64,000 bases of DNA from Siderastrea siderea (GCA_964030785.1 OZ034978.1:15951453-16015452), one strand, 5' to 3'. Numbered from the stretch's first letter, positions 33,003 to 43,163 are shown. Notes: generated by a model not told the origin, from the sequence alone. Program-made: numbers and translations.

Positions 33003-33073
33003 GGCTTGCCGGGATTCGAACCCTGACCTCTGCGATACCGGTGCAGCGCTCTAACCAATTGAGCTAACAAGCC
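33003..33073 (-). tRNA. SINE1 tRNA-like head, array copy 3
   Basis: Identical to copy 2 by eye, again 247 bases on. Confidence 0.6.
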
Positions 33074-33379
33074 AACTGGGAGCTGGTCATTAAATTGGTT
33101 CGTAATGTACCCGGGAAAGATGAAGATGAAATTATGAATATATGAAATTCATATATTAGAACTGCGGAATGAAGAAATAAATGTAAAGAAGATCCTCGCA
33201 GTTATTAACGCAACTTATGCAGTTGCGAAAAGAAAGCCTTTAAAAATCAGACTGCGAGGATCTTCTTTACATTTATTTCTTCATTCCGCAGTTCTAATAT
33301 ATGAATTTCATATATTCATAATTTCATCTTCATCTTTCCCGGGTACATTACGAACCAATTTAATGACCAGCTCCCAGTT

Positions 33380-33450
33380 GGCTTGTTAGCTCAATTGGTT
33401 AGAGCGCTGCACCGGTATCGCAGAGGTCAGGGTTCGAATCCCGGCAAGCC
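33380..33450 (+). tRNA. SINE1 tRNA-like head, inverted copy 4
   Basis: Same 71-mer on the opposite strand, preceded by GACCAGCTCCCAGTT and followed by the poly-T-containing SINE body. Confidence 0.6.
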
Positions 33451-33584
33451 TGATTTTTTCAGGCTTTCTTTTCGCAACTGCATAAGTTGCGTTAATAACT
33501 GCGAGGATCTTCTTTACATTTATTTCTTCATTCCGCAGTTCTAATATATGAATTTCATATATTCATAATTTCAAAGTGACTATC

Positions 33585-34524
33585 CTTTGTTCGACGTTTG
33601 ATGCAGCGGTTTGAGACAACGCAGCAACTATTTGTTAACGTAGTGCTATCTCTCTTCAAGTAACCTATTTGTGGTCACTCACACGACTCTGTCTGGCGGA
33701 CTTCATATAGCATTTCATATGGGAGCGCAAACTTGATTAGGCAAGAAATAAAGTAGAAAAAATGCAAAAAAGGGAAAATGCCTCACTAAGATACGGATTT
33801 CATGAGCAGAGTGTTCGGACACGGTCAGTTGGCACTACACACTGTTAATGTGAAGAATGTTTATCTCAATTTCGTTTTCATTCATTTTTCTGTTGGCGTT
33901 CATTTGAAGAACACTCTTCCTCAAGGTCATCGCAGTAATCAAAGCGACGTCGAAAGACGACCAGCTAGACCTGAGTGAATTTTTTTCCAGATAAATTTTT
34001 GAAAAGTCACAAAGTTTGGTGGCTTTTGCTTGCATATTTAAAAAGTTATAAACCTTCAATGTTAGTGCCTCCCCTCCCAGGCTGAATAGAATCACAGGAA
34101 TTAATCACATATTATGAATAAGACAACATCGACCTTGACAGTTTAGTTAATTAAATAAAAAGTATCTAGTATTATTCTCGTGTTTTCATCTGGTGAAAGA
34201 TACATTATTTTGTTAACAAACTGGTAGGACAGCTTAAAAGTGTTGTGAAAGGGTTGTAGTAGCAAGACGCTTAGACTCAGTAGTGAAACCGCGATACAAG
34301 CTTAAGGGCAAACCAAATTCTACTCTAACAAGGTGTAGTATTTTTAACCTTAACTTCAAATACTACATGTCATCGAACAAAAGTTAACGTTACATCATAA
34401 CACGAAAAAGCAAAAGGGACGTCATCAAAGACTGCTTCCTGACGATGTACCTGCATCATATTTACAAACAAGAAGGAGTAAAAGTTACCGTAAAAGAAGG
34501 AAAACATACAGCGTAGCTAATCAC
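33585..34524. repeat. Unit C distal flank, second part
   Basis: Matches 50960-52060 in order: AGTCAGTTGGCACT, GAACACTCTTCCTCAAGG, CAAAGCGACGTCGAAAGACG, ACATCGACCTTGACAG and CAAACTGGTAGGACAGC. It includes a piece related to the MITE at 21332-21898 (GTTTGGTGGC to GGCTGAATAG). No gene recognised. Confidence 0.6.
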
Positions 34525-34889
34525 ACTGCTCGGCATCCCCCATCCTTGGGGCAACCTTAATGCCTCCTTTCGGAGTGGTCCCAGCAGCCCCACAAAGGAA
34601 CCGCCAGGGGGATGCCGTAAGTTACTAACACAATCCCCTTCTTCTATGGCTCAGACACTTTGCCTTGATAGCGGTTCTTAGCTGTAGAGGTCAGGACTTC
34701 CAGCACCTGGTTATGCCGCCAGGTATACTGATGGAGCGAATTGTTACAACCAGCAAGGATGTGTTCCAGAGATCCCGTCTTACGGCAACGTGCACTCAGC
34801 TGTACAAGTTGGCAGTAGTTGGCAAGAGGTCATACACCAAGCGCAGTAGAATACTGACCCTCAGTATTTTCATCGACCATAGGTCTGAC

Positions 34890-35125
34890 CAGGCGTAACT
34901 AATCGATGACATCAATGACATCAATGAAATCAATGAGTATTCAATAGGTAATCGATAGGTAATCAGTTGATTAGTCATTGATTATTGCCGATGATCAATG
35001 AGTAATCGATGACTAATCGATAGGCCACAAAATTTTGGGTCACCGATTAGACATCGATTGCATCGATTAGTCATTGATTGCATTGATTAGTCATTGATTT
35101 CATTCATTACTCATCGATATCATTT
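34890..35125. repeat. Left subterminal ATCGAT/ATCAAT array of the hAT-like element
   Basis: Roughly 20 overlapping ATCGAT, ATCAAT or ATTGAT cores within about 235 bases, mixed with GTAATC and GATTAG. Mirrored at 36045-36264, including a shared GGGCCACAAAATTTTTGG-like block. Candidate clustered binding sites (inference). Confidence 0.8.
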
Positions 35126-35249
35126 CGGGGCTGAAAACCGTATTTGGCGAATAAGAACAAAATAAAAACAACTTAATAAATGTAAACAGATGTTTCCAGC
35201 TTTATTTTATCCAGCTTACAATTAAGCTTACAATTAAGCTTACAATGTG

Positions 35250-36010
35250 TTAAGCGTCAGAAGGCCTTTTTTCATTTGTATTTTGTTCCCCCGTATCTCG
35301 TTGTCTTTTATTATTGAACCAAACCTTGACGGTTGCCCCGTCAAGGTTGTTCAACTTAGCAAATTCTTCTATTACTCCTTGAAGACGGGTATCTGCTTTA
35401 TTTAAACAGGGCCCAAGCCATTTTTTGCAGATGGGAAAATTTGGTTCTTGTATTTGTAGTTGATGAAGCCGCTCGTTTCCTTTTCCGGTCCCTCTAAGCA
35501 AAAACAAAATAAAACTAGATAAATTTAGTTGAACATGTATTTATTTATTTATATGCAAAGCGAAGAGGGCTGATGAATAAACATCTCATAAAAAACATTT
35601 CCAGGAACGACGTAATTGAATAATGACGGTCGGGCATATGGATTGTGCAACGGAAATAGTTCTTGCGAATTGATGAATTACACGTATTCATAAGTGATTC
35701 ATGTACCTTTGAACTTTCCTCTCAGATCTGCTATGGGATCTTCTTGCTGTAGCCAGTTCTTTATCCTTCAGTAGGGCTCTCTTCCCTCCTCCGACAATTG
35801 TTCAAACGTCGTAGGTTTGTTGAGAATTTCCGATCCTCTACCCTGGGGGACCACAAATTTAGCTAAAACCGTGGCCCCCAAATAACTCTCACGCCTACAG
35901 GCATTTAGCATTTGTTTGTAAAACTCCCTGAAGAAGTCTACGATAGTTAGACGAAACGCGTAGGAGAATAAACAAGTTTTACGACTACAAGTTCGCAGAG
36001 TGCTGCTCAC
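35250..36010 (-). CDS. Homeodomain-like protein encoded by the hAT-like element (two exons, one frameshift)
   Basis: Exon 2 (35493-35250) follows an acceptor TTTTTGCTTAG. Exon 1 ends at 35707 with donor CAAAG|GTACAT, and joining across the 213-base intron keeps frame. Exon 2 ends in a homeodomain recognition-helix-like segment, VKVWFNNKRQRD, with the invariant Trp48-Phe49, Asn51 and Arg53 pattern. It is preceded by a second-helix-like stretch TRLQGVIEEFAKLNNLD, then a short Asp/Lys tail and stop. Exon 1 reads AKFVVPQGRGSEILNK to FEQLSEEGR and then stops; a one-base shift near 35785 would continue ALLKDKELATARRSHS into the donor. So the copy is probably slightly broken, or another splice exists. 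Start uncertain. POU-, HNF1- or TALE-type relationships are possible. Role unknown; binding the element's own ends is a hypothesis. Confidence 0.55.
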
Positions 36011-36495
36011 TAGTTTAAATTTAAAAAATTGTTTTAAAAAATTGTCATCGATGAGTAATCAATAACATCAGTAGGTAATCAATTACATCAATGAGCAATC
36101 GATGTCATCGATGAGTAATCGATGGGCCACAAAATTTTTGGGCTTCCATTAGTCATCGATTCCTCATTGATCATCGCCAATAATCAATGACCAATCAACT
36201 GATTACCCATCGATTAGTCATTGATTACCAATTGATGTCATTGATCATCGATTAGTTATGCCTGGGTCTGACCACTTAACCTACCTTTTCTCAGGATCAA
36301 CTGCCTCCCGAGTGGTCCATGCACTCTGCTGAAGCTGCCCCATTGGAACAGAAACCCGCCTTTCCTCCTCCATCCTCCTACGCTCATCGGTCATCATATC
36401 GCACCTGTCCCGTTCGTTCTCCTAAAACCGCCAAGTCCATCCCGGGGAAGGCGTTTAACTGAGTCTTGCCGAACAGGATGAAAGACTCCAGCTTC

Positions 36496-37884
36496 GAATT
36501 TATGCGTTAGGAGATCCAAAGTTCACGTTTTCTTGATCTCTCAGTTGTTCCAGTTGTTTAGTTTTGAGTTTATTCCACCTCTACCGTTGTTTTCAGTCGA
36601 AGCAACCGTAACACTTTCAGTACGCCATACTCACTTTGATTCACTTCCACTTGTTATTTAACTTTAAAATCATTCGAACCAGGGCTAAAGAAACTATACA
36701 CAGATAAATAGCTCAATTTGTTCTTCATTTGTTTGGATGTTTTTTAAGGCTGAAAAAATTGGTGATACGGTAAGCGCTGGCGCTTCTGGATGATATGTTC
36801 ATTTTCATTTTCTCGCAGCCTTTCTCCCTGAAAACGAATTGCACTGATATTGTGCGATATTGTAAAGTTGATCACTATGAGACTATGAGCCATCTTTGTT
36901 TACGTATGCGATTTCACACAATAATTAAAGGTCTGTTCTCTGGTAAATATAGACAGTTTGATGAGAAACTGCTTCCTTCAGCCTCAAGAACGCAGTTTCC
37001 TGTTTTGGACAAATCTAAAGAGATGTTCCTGTGTTAGGAACTTTGCATTTGGAAATATTTTCATCAGTCATGCTGTACGAGACAACAATGAAACAGTGGC
37101 ATTTATTTTTTGGAAATAAACTAGTGTAAAAAGGGGGGAAGGCTTGTAAATGCGAAGTAAAGTGGAAAGCAAGGATGATTATAACCATATCTGGCGTCAT
37201 GACTGGCATGTTACCATAGTTGTTCAGTGACAACCTTGGTTGACCATTTTTTGGCCTTGTGACCATGGTGTGTAAAATTGTCGTGACCTATGCCACACGG
37301 TCAACCACGGTCAAAAATATTTAGAGAGATAATTTTGATTCATTTTTAAGAAAAGCTGGCTATTTTTTCCAATAATAAACCAGCTCTCTTCCTTATGTCT
37401 TACCGGGTCTCTTCCTTGTTATAGAGGTTAATTTTTTTTACAAGTGACCATGGTAAACCACGATAAACCATGTTCTTGCTTTATTAGGTCTGAATTTGTA
37501 GTTTCAGCGTAATGTTGTGCAATCCAACGAACACTTCTATGCCATAAGTCTGGACTTAACCGATGTTCAAAGCATCGGAATCGTTGAAGTTGACTCAAAA
37601 AACAAATTTCAATCCAATGCTAGGAACAATCCAAACTAATGACTTTGATGACGTTGATCACATCAAAACTCTTGTTCTTAGGCCACCGTAGCTTGATTAA
37701 GAATAGAACACAAAAAGCAGTGATAAACATGGTAAACAAATGCATTTTGAAAATAAATTTGACGTTTCGTATGTTAAGCAACAAAAGTAAACTTTGCAGT
37801 GTTTGAAAACTGCTTATATAGTTAACAATAGAAAAACGATCTTACAAACACTGTAACAGTTACTTTTCAGCCTACGAAATCAAA
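36496..37884. repeat. Unit C tail, duplicated at 62337-63692
   Basis: In-order matches such as CTATGAGACTATGAGCCATC, CATCAGTCATGCTGTACGAG and CGGTCAACCACGGTCAAAAA. The 37200-37490 part is rich in CCATGGT and GGTTGACC half-repeats with local inverted symmetry. Frames at 36795-37037 and 37015-37266 are not maintained in the paralogue. Confidence 0.65.
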
Positions 37885-38070
37885 ATGTGTTTGTTTTCCA
37901 TGTTTATCACCGCTGTTTGTGTTTTACTCTTGATCACATCTGTTGTGTACCAAGAACCATTATCCTGGAGTAGGGGTGGGAAAACATTTTCCCAAACAAA
38001 ATTAGACCTGGAAAATAAAAACAACTTTATTACAAGTGGAGCTAAATTGTCTGGTTTTTCGTTGCCATAA
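37885..38070 (+). CDS. Possible short ORF with N-terminal signal or anchor
   Basis: A 61-codon frame starting MCLFSMFITAVCVLLLITS, a strong hydrophobic N-terminal segment after a short leader, followed by VVYQEPLSWSRGGKTFSQ and a Lys/Asn-rich end. It could be a small secreted protein or the first exon of a type II membrane enzyme. The duplicate at about 63700-63870 keeps most codons, but the start region has lost two bases and the end is frameshifted. That suggests either decay there or no coding role at all. No family recognised. Confidence 0.3.
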   Translation: MCLFSMFITAVCVLLLITSVVYQEPLSWSRGGKTFSQTKLDLENKNNFITSGAKLSGFSLP

Positions 38071-39240
38071 AACGTTAACTTCTTTCGTGCGTAAAGCAAT
38101 ATTAAAATTGAGTTCTGTTTGCGTCTTTCATTTCATTTGGGTAATAATAGCAATTTAACGATTAATTCAAATCAGAATTGTGCTGATCCTCAGCACAGCT
38201 ATAGTAGGGGAAGAAATTCAAGTAGATAGCTATTGTTGGGGAAGATGCTTTAAGCCCGGCAATTCTAACTAAAGTTTAATATTAAGAACGTAATATTTAG
38301 ATGCTGTCCGTAAGAATTGTAAAACATCTGTTCTAAAAAAAGGGTAGAGCAAAAAGAGAAAAAATACAAGGAAGTAGCGTACAAATACCTAACGAGGATA
38401 GACGATTTGCAAATTGCGATTTATTTTTTTATATTGTATAGTCTACTAGAATCACAATATTTTACGTTAAGTTGAGATAAGACAAACCTTATATCACAAA
38501 GGTAACAGGCTGCAAGACAGCAATTTAGCGAAGACTTTTATCCTAGCTGTGCCTTAATCCCGTGACTCATTGCCTAACTTAGTTTATTTAGCAAAATCAT
38601 AACTTTCTAAATGCGATCGCAAGTTAGATTTACAAAATAACGAAAATAAGCGAAAAAGAAAACAAAATATAACAAAGGGATCTACAACAGGGGAACTACA
38701 GCTTTAAGATGGCGGATCTCAAAGCGGTAGGCCATGTAATCAAACTATTAAGCGAAAAAATAATTATATTCTATCCATAAGTAGGAAGCAACCATGACAA
38801 TTTAGTTATTTTAATGCACAAGTCGAGAGTTTCCGCTATTATTCTCGAGTTTTTGTTTGGTTTAAAAATACATAATTTGGTAACAAATTGGTAGGACAGT
38901 GTAAAACTGTTCCCTCGCAAGGGACCTGGATTACATTTACAAACAAAAAGGAGATTTCTCAACGCAAGTCAATGGCCAGTTTAAGGTCATTGTGCGTGGT
39001 GGCCGGTGTCCACAGCTCAGGCAAAATTCAATAAAACTCAATGCTTACTTCGGGGACAAAAGGTAAGGAAAATCATGGAACAATTGCTTTTAACACGCAG
39101 ATCAAGTTCTATAATGGAAAGTTTCTTTCATTTGACAGTTGACCATTTTTAAATTTCTAGGGTAAATACGGTTTTCCACTATGACTATCACTTTTCAAAA
39201 ATGAATCAAAATGCCTAAAATATTGTAAAATGACAAAACT
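38071..39240. other. Unit C/unit 5 boundary, no gene
   Basis: 38680-38930 is a diverged copy of the segment at 33770-34240 (CAAATTGGTAGGACAG). 39000-39235 resembles the receptor 3' flank at 45370-45560 (AAAACTCAATGCTTACTTC). 38100-38680 has no partner or gene that I can see. Confidence 0.5.
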
Positions 39241-39361
39241 AACTATAATAGGTAAGATGAACGTATATTCGTTTGTCTCACGATGGAATCGCTTTGAGTT
39301 GTTGATCGCGACGTTTCGACTGCAATACTGCTCGTCTTCATCAGGCGATGAGGTCAATTGT

Positions 39362-39690
39362 TTACGTGTCGCTATTTGTAGCATGATGGTTCGCTGCTAT
39401 TGGTGCATTTCGATCCTCATTATTATTCCGACTATTAGATGTTGTTCCCTCACAGGTCCGTTTTGTGGTTGGTCGGCTGTTGTGCTTTCTGATCGTAGGT
39501 ATCCAAGCTTCTGGAATTTCGATTCCGCTATCTCTATTGATGTTATTAGGATGAAGTCTTATATGAATAGCCTCTTTGACCCTACGTGTGTACCAGTGAG
39601 GGTCACGATCAATAAACTTAACTTCTTTCCAAATAGGAAGATGCCCTGTTTCGTTAGCGTGTTCCGAAACTGCGCATCTTCCTATTTGGA
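39362..39690 (-). pseudogene. Penelope-like polyprotein C-terminal remnant
   Basis: About 110 codons without a stop, covering the end of the RT-endonuclease protein that would nick target DNA for the element. The catalytic RT and the GIY-YIG core are missing, so it is non-functional. The frame runs by chance into receptor-leader sequence at its start. Confidence 0.8.
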
Positions 39691-39718
39691 AAGAAGTTAA
39701 GTTTATTGATCGTGACCC
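39600..39718. repeat. 44-bp perfect inverted repeat at the Penelope fragment 5' end
   Basis: Left arm 39600-39643 and right arm 39675-39718 are exact reverse complements (GGGTCACGATCAATAAAC at the outer edge, AGGAAGATG at the inner). The 31-base loop belongs to the coding sequence. Confidence 0.9.
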
Positions 39719-42172
39719 TTGGGAGAATCCTCTTCTTTCTTTCATCCAAAGCAAACTTAAAGTCCAAGCTGGGATTAAGGAAACATTAAAAACGAGGCCA
39801 TTAATATTTAGACTAGTCTATATCACGACACCTGAGATATAATGACATTCTAATTTCTAGCCATCTTTGTTGGGTGTTGTATATTGAGGCTCTTTATTTT
39901 TTACCTCCGTTTTATTCTGTTTAGTTTTTTCTGTACTAAATGTCTGAGATAAGATTGGAGACTGGATATGAGTCTTAATATGAATTTTCTGACTATGTTA
40001 ACCCTTATATATGGCTTGACAGGTGAGAGAATTTCTATACAGGTGTTCCGATCTTTGAAAAAAGAAGCCAAGCAAAAGAACAGAAAATTAATTTTCTTTG
40101 CACAACATATATGAGAAGTTGCTCGACTTTGAAGCAAAACAACAAAATGGCTCATAACTCAAATCCACTTGAAAAAACGGCTAGTATACTGTGTATTGCT
40201 CGATCCATGTTACATCTGCTAAGTGATTAAAAGTAAAATTTATACCATTCTATGCCTGTTAAAAGCCTCATAATTAGCAACCCACGTACATCACGTCCTC
40301 GAATCATTCGGGAAATTAATCATCTCTTAATTGTTATATGCGCCATGCTCAGTTAAATTATTGACCTACTGAGCCACCATGAAATAAGTAGCATCAGAAT
40401 CATTTTATTTCAGAGCCACATCTTTAAAGACTCAAGTATATAAAGAAGGCTGTCAACAAGACGTGGTGAGTATGGAGAAGACAACACGAACATGTTCTTA
40501 ATGTTATCCTATTTCTTCTACCTTACTGAAGGAAGACACCGCCCTTTGAAATATTTCGTTTTAAACGTTACACTCGGCGTGGCCTTTGTTTAACCCGGGT
40601 GGAGTTTTTGGTCACTATAAGCTTAAGTATCTAGAACAATTATGGTTTTGGTTTTCTTCGCCATCAATATTCTATTTTCTGATAACCATCTACTGTTTTA
40701 CCCCTACGACATCTGTTTGAATTCTATGCTGAAACCAATCGGTGCTGACTTCGAAAGTTTATATATAAAGAACCTCAGGAACGAGAAATCATGTCTAGTT
40801 TTGAAAACTCCGGTTCTCAGCTTACAAGCATATTCACTTTGTGAAAACTCCAACGCCAAATTTATTTTGAATGTTTGAAACAACCTCCAAACCTCATGAT
40901 CTAAACGCAAGGGTCTTGCGTTTTCAACGAAAACATGTAGTTTCTTTTGGCAATATTTATCTAGTTCTCTTTAGGCAATACTGTATAATTTACTCACCTA
41001 TTTTCTTCCAGACGCTATTACCACCAACCTTTTCGCTGAAACTTGTTTCGGAAACTGGCGTCGAGCATGTTTGTTCCAATCATAAAGATGCATTCAATTT
41101 GCATCAAATAACACCATCTGTTGTTAAATTAGTGAACGGGTCATTTTCATAACGTGTGAGCTCTTTAGTGTGAAGGCTGATTAATTTTGATCAAAAATAA
41201 TTTTTTGATCCAAATATGTGAGAAATTTTTCCTCAATTTCGCGACTGCCTATTTCAAGTCCTGACGTCAGTAATATCATGAATCGTTCGCTCGGCATGCA
41301 GATGTAGTAAGGTGACGTTTGTGTTGTGATTGGCTGTTAAGTTTAAGGTAATTATCATTAACATTTTATTTACCTCGCTCACTTGATGTCTTTGATGGCG
41401 AATACGAAGAAAAAGGCGAAAGTACTCCCTAGATCTCCCTTTTGGCCTCAATTGCAACTATATTTAGATGGCTGGTTCGATATCATCTCTTTGACGGATA
41501 AATGCTGTCATTCGATTGCAACGGTCCCACAGATAAAACGTTACTTACGCTGTTAGAAAGGTGACTAATTATACAATAGAATATCTTTACAACAAGCACT
41601 CATAACAACAATTTAACTGTTTGCCGATCTTTCGTAAAAGATGACCGTTGTGACTGGTAAAGTGTGGGACATATGAAGCAAGGGTTTGAGGCAACCCAGC
41701 AACGCTTGTTAGTCATGTAGGGCTCCCTGACGTTCCCGGTAGCCTATTTGTCATCAGTCACATGACTCTGTCTGGCGGACTTCATATAACAAACCTACAG
41801 TATTCCATATGAGAAGGCAAACTGAATTAGGCAAGAATTAAAAAAGAAAACATGCAGAGGGGAAACTACAGCACCTGGGATCGCGAATCTCGTGAGGAAA
41901 GATTTCTGACGCGATCAGTCGGCACTTTACACAGTAAATGCGGTGAATATTTACCTCAACTTCGTGTTGGGTAACATTTACCAATAATATCTTGTTTCTG
42001 GTTCATAATTATTAAATACGATTTCGATCATTAGAAAAACTCTCTTCCCCAGGGTCTTCTCTGTAATCAAAATGACTTCGAGAAACAACCCCGAGTAGAC
42101 AGCAGGTCACGTGTCTCAGCAATGGAAATTTTAATGACTTCAACGGGTTGAAGTCGTTAAAATGGAAGTCAT
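39719..42172. repeat. Unit 5 flank (receptor-less unit)
   Basis: 39719-40880 matches 4064-5290 and 40930-42130 matches the distal flanks of B, C and D. The first part includes the receptor leader. A small hairpin ATGACTTCAACGGGTTGAAG occurs at about 42134. No gene. Confidence 0.7.
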
Positions 42173-42644
42173 TACAGTTGATCCACGTCACGCGTGAACG
42201 GAAACCTCAACACGTGATCCGAGTCTTCAAATAAACAAGCTACTTTCAGTGACGTAACGGAGATCACAAGGGAAATATTGAAAATCTCATTGAAATTTCC
42301 GAAAATGGCTTCTATCTTTGTAGAGGCAAGGGGTTGTGACGGGACAAATCTTTGTTTTATCGAGAGACCGCGTTATTTTCTGGGTTCGCTTCTCGTCAGT
42401 GGTTCAAAAACGTTTTAGACGACTAGAAGGAGGTGAAATTATGTCAATTATTTTGCTGACGCGTGATTCCTGTTTCAACCGAACGAGAACAAACCTTGGC
42501 GCTGAACGCATGTGTAAGAACGGTAGCTCCGAAGGAAGTGGACGAAAACCAAGATACATCTGCCGTGTCAAGCAATTACTGATGACAGTTTTTCCTAGTT
42601 GCGAGGTTGATTAAAGACAAAGCCCACGCTTCGTCCACAGTTAA

Positions 42645-43070
42645 CCAAAGCGTAATGTGAGTTGTTTGTATGGAGCTGAAATTCGATCCAAAATGTAAAT
42701 GGTCAGTTTTCCGTGCAAAATACCTAAAAAGCGAAATAGAGTTTGAAGACCATTACCTGTTGTGTGTTTGCTGTGTTTTTGCCACTTTTTCGAGCTTCTG
42801 GAGGCCGTTGGGGGCGAGTTTCTGTTTAACGGTCGATGCGACATCATGTCAAAGTAAAGCCAGTACGTGGCAAGACGGCGCTTCGACCGTTAAACAGAAT
42901 ATCGCCCCAAACGGCCTTCAGCAGTTCGGAAAAGCGGTAAAGACACAGCAAACACACAACAGGTAAGGTTTTTCAAACTCTATTTTGATTATTAGGTATT
43001 TTCCACGGAAAACTGCCGATTATTTTCAATCGAATTTCAGCTCCATACAAACTCTCATATTACGCTTTGG
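42645..43070. repeat. Fold-back element, arms about 190 bases
   Basis: CCAAAGCGTAATGTGAGTTG at the left is mirrored by CTCATATTACGCTTTGG at the right, and the symmetry continues inward through GTTTAACGGTCGATGCG/CTTCGACCGTTAAAC to a centre at about 42850. Nearly the whole 426 bases could fold into one imperfect hairpin. No TSD found. Confidence 0.8.
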
Positions 43071-43163
43071 TGACCTGTGCTTCGTCTATTGCATAACCTA
43101 CTGCTCAACAATCTTTCGCGATTTTCGCATCCATATATCCTAGGTTTCGCTAGTTTGAACAAT

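Larger units (their letters stand above)
32508..33572. mobile_element. Compound SINE1 array, 247-bp period, with terminal inversion
   Basis: Flanked by the 12-base direct repeat AAAGTGACTATC (about 32496-32507 and 33573-33584). Unit D has the single, uninterrupted copy at about 50955. Inside, nearly identical units with period 247 lie on the minus strand (tRNA heads at 32509-32579, 32756-32826, 33003-33073). Then, after a junction at about 33237-33247, one and a third units lie on the plus strand (tRNA head 33380-33450), ending with the SINE tail. One insertion of a multi-unit transcript with 5' inversion explains the structure. Confidence 0.87.
34890..36264 (-). mobile_element. hAT-like element with homeodomain-like gene and ATCRAT-packed ends
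   Basis: TIRs start CAGGCGTAACTAATCGATGA and end with the inverted CGATTAGTTATGCCTG. The 8-base GGTCTGAC is duplicated at 34882-34889 and 36265-36272, and the empty site is in unit D (about 61667-61676). The 8-bp TSD and CAG start fit hAT. Both ends (34890 to about 35125, and about 36045-36264) consist almost entirely of ATCGAT, ATCAAT, ATTGAT and TAATC motifs in mirrored order. No hAT transposase (BED finger or C-terminal dimerisation domain) seen; 1,375 bp is too short for one. The interior holds a minus-strand spliced gene. Confidence 0.88.
34525..36495 (-). mobile_element. Degenerate non-LTR retrotransposon fragment, unit C, interrupted by hAT-like element
   Basis: Minus-strand coding remnants typical of a LINE ORF2 C-terminus: GSLEHILAGC followed by QYTWRHNQVLEVL (34655-34790), LRVSILLRLVYDLLP (about 34820-34865), and beyond the inserted element the WTTREAVD-type region (36273-36420). 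At the right edge a plus-strand RT remnant SIPGKAFN*VLPNRMKDS (36436-36495) lies in opposite orientation. Stops and frameshifts throughout. Its paralogue in unit D is at 52215-52390 plus 61564-62335. Confidence 0.75.
39241..39718 (-). mobile_element. Penelope-like element 3' fragment replacing the receptor of unit 5
   Basis: The minus-strand frame 39700-39362 reads ETGHLPIWKEVKFIDRDPHW, TRRVKEAIHIRLHPNNINRD and GIEIPEAWIPTIRKH, the C-terminal endonuclease-region sequence typical of cnidarian Penelope-like elements. The 3' tail has the hallmark CTGATGAAGACGAGCAG followed by TCGAAACGTCGCG (39300-39350). 5'-truncated; its 5' end is a palindrome (39600-39718). Outside it, sequence returns to the receptor leader shared with copy A (39719 onward), so the receptor body is gone. 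Confidence 0.85.

Noticed and set aside
32509..33450. A cluster of four functional tRNA-Thr genes
   Set aside because: The heads are inside 247-base SINE units bounded by one TSD pair, have C33 and a shortened T-arm region, and GGT is not the usual eukaryotic Thr anticodon.
32508..33572. A CRISPR array
   Set aside because: Whole 247-base units repeat, with no short repeat/unique spacer alternation, and the sequence is eukaryotic with a tRNA-derived head.
34890..36264. An autonomous hAT transposon
   Set aside because: Only 1.4 kb, with no BED zinc finger, catalytic RNase-H fold or hAT dimerisation domain. Only the 8-bp TSD and CAG tip point to hAT.
37200..37490. A MITE made of CCATGGT and GGTTGACC inverted pieces
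   Set aside because: Symmetry is partial, no clear ends or TSD, and the block is part of the duplicated unit (also at 63010-63240).
42641..42966. Two overlapping genes on opposite strands in 42641-42966
   Set aside because: Both frames come from the arms of one fold-back, which produces mirrored open frames.
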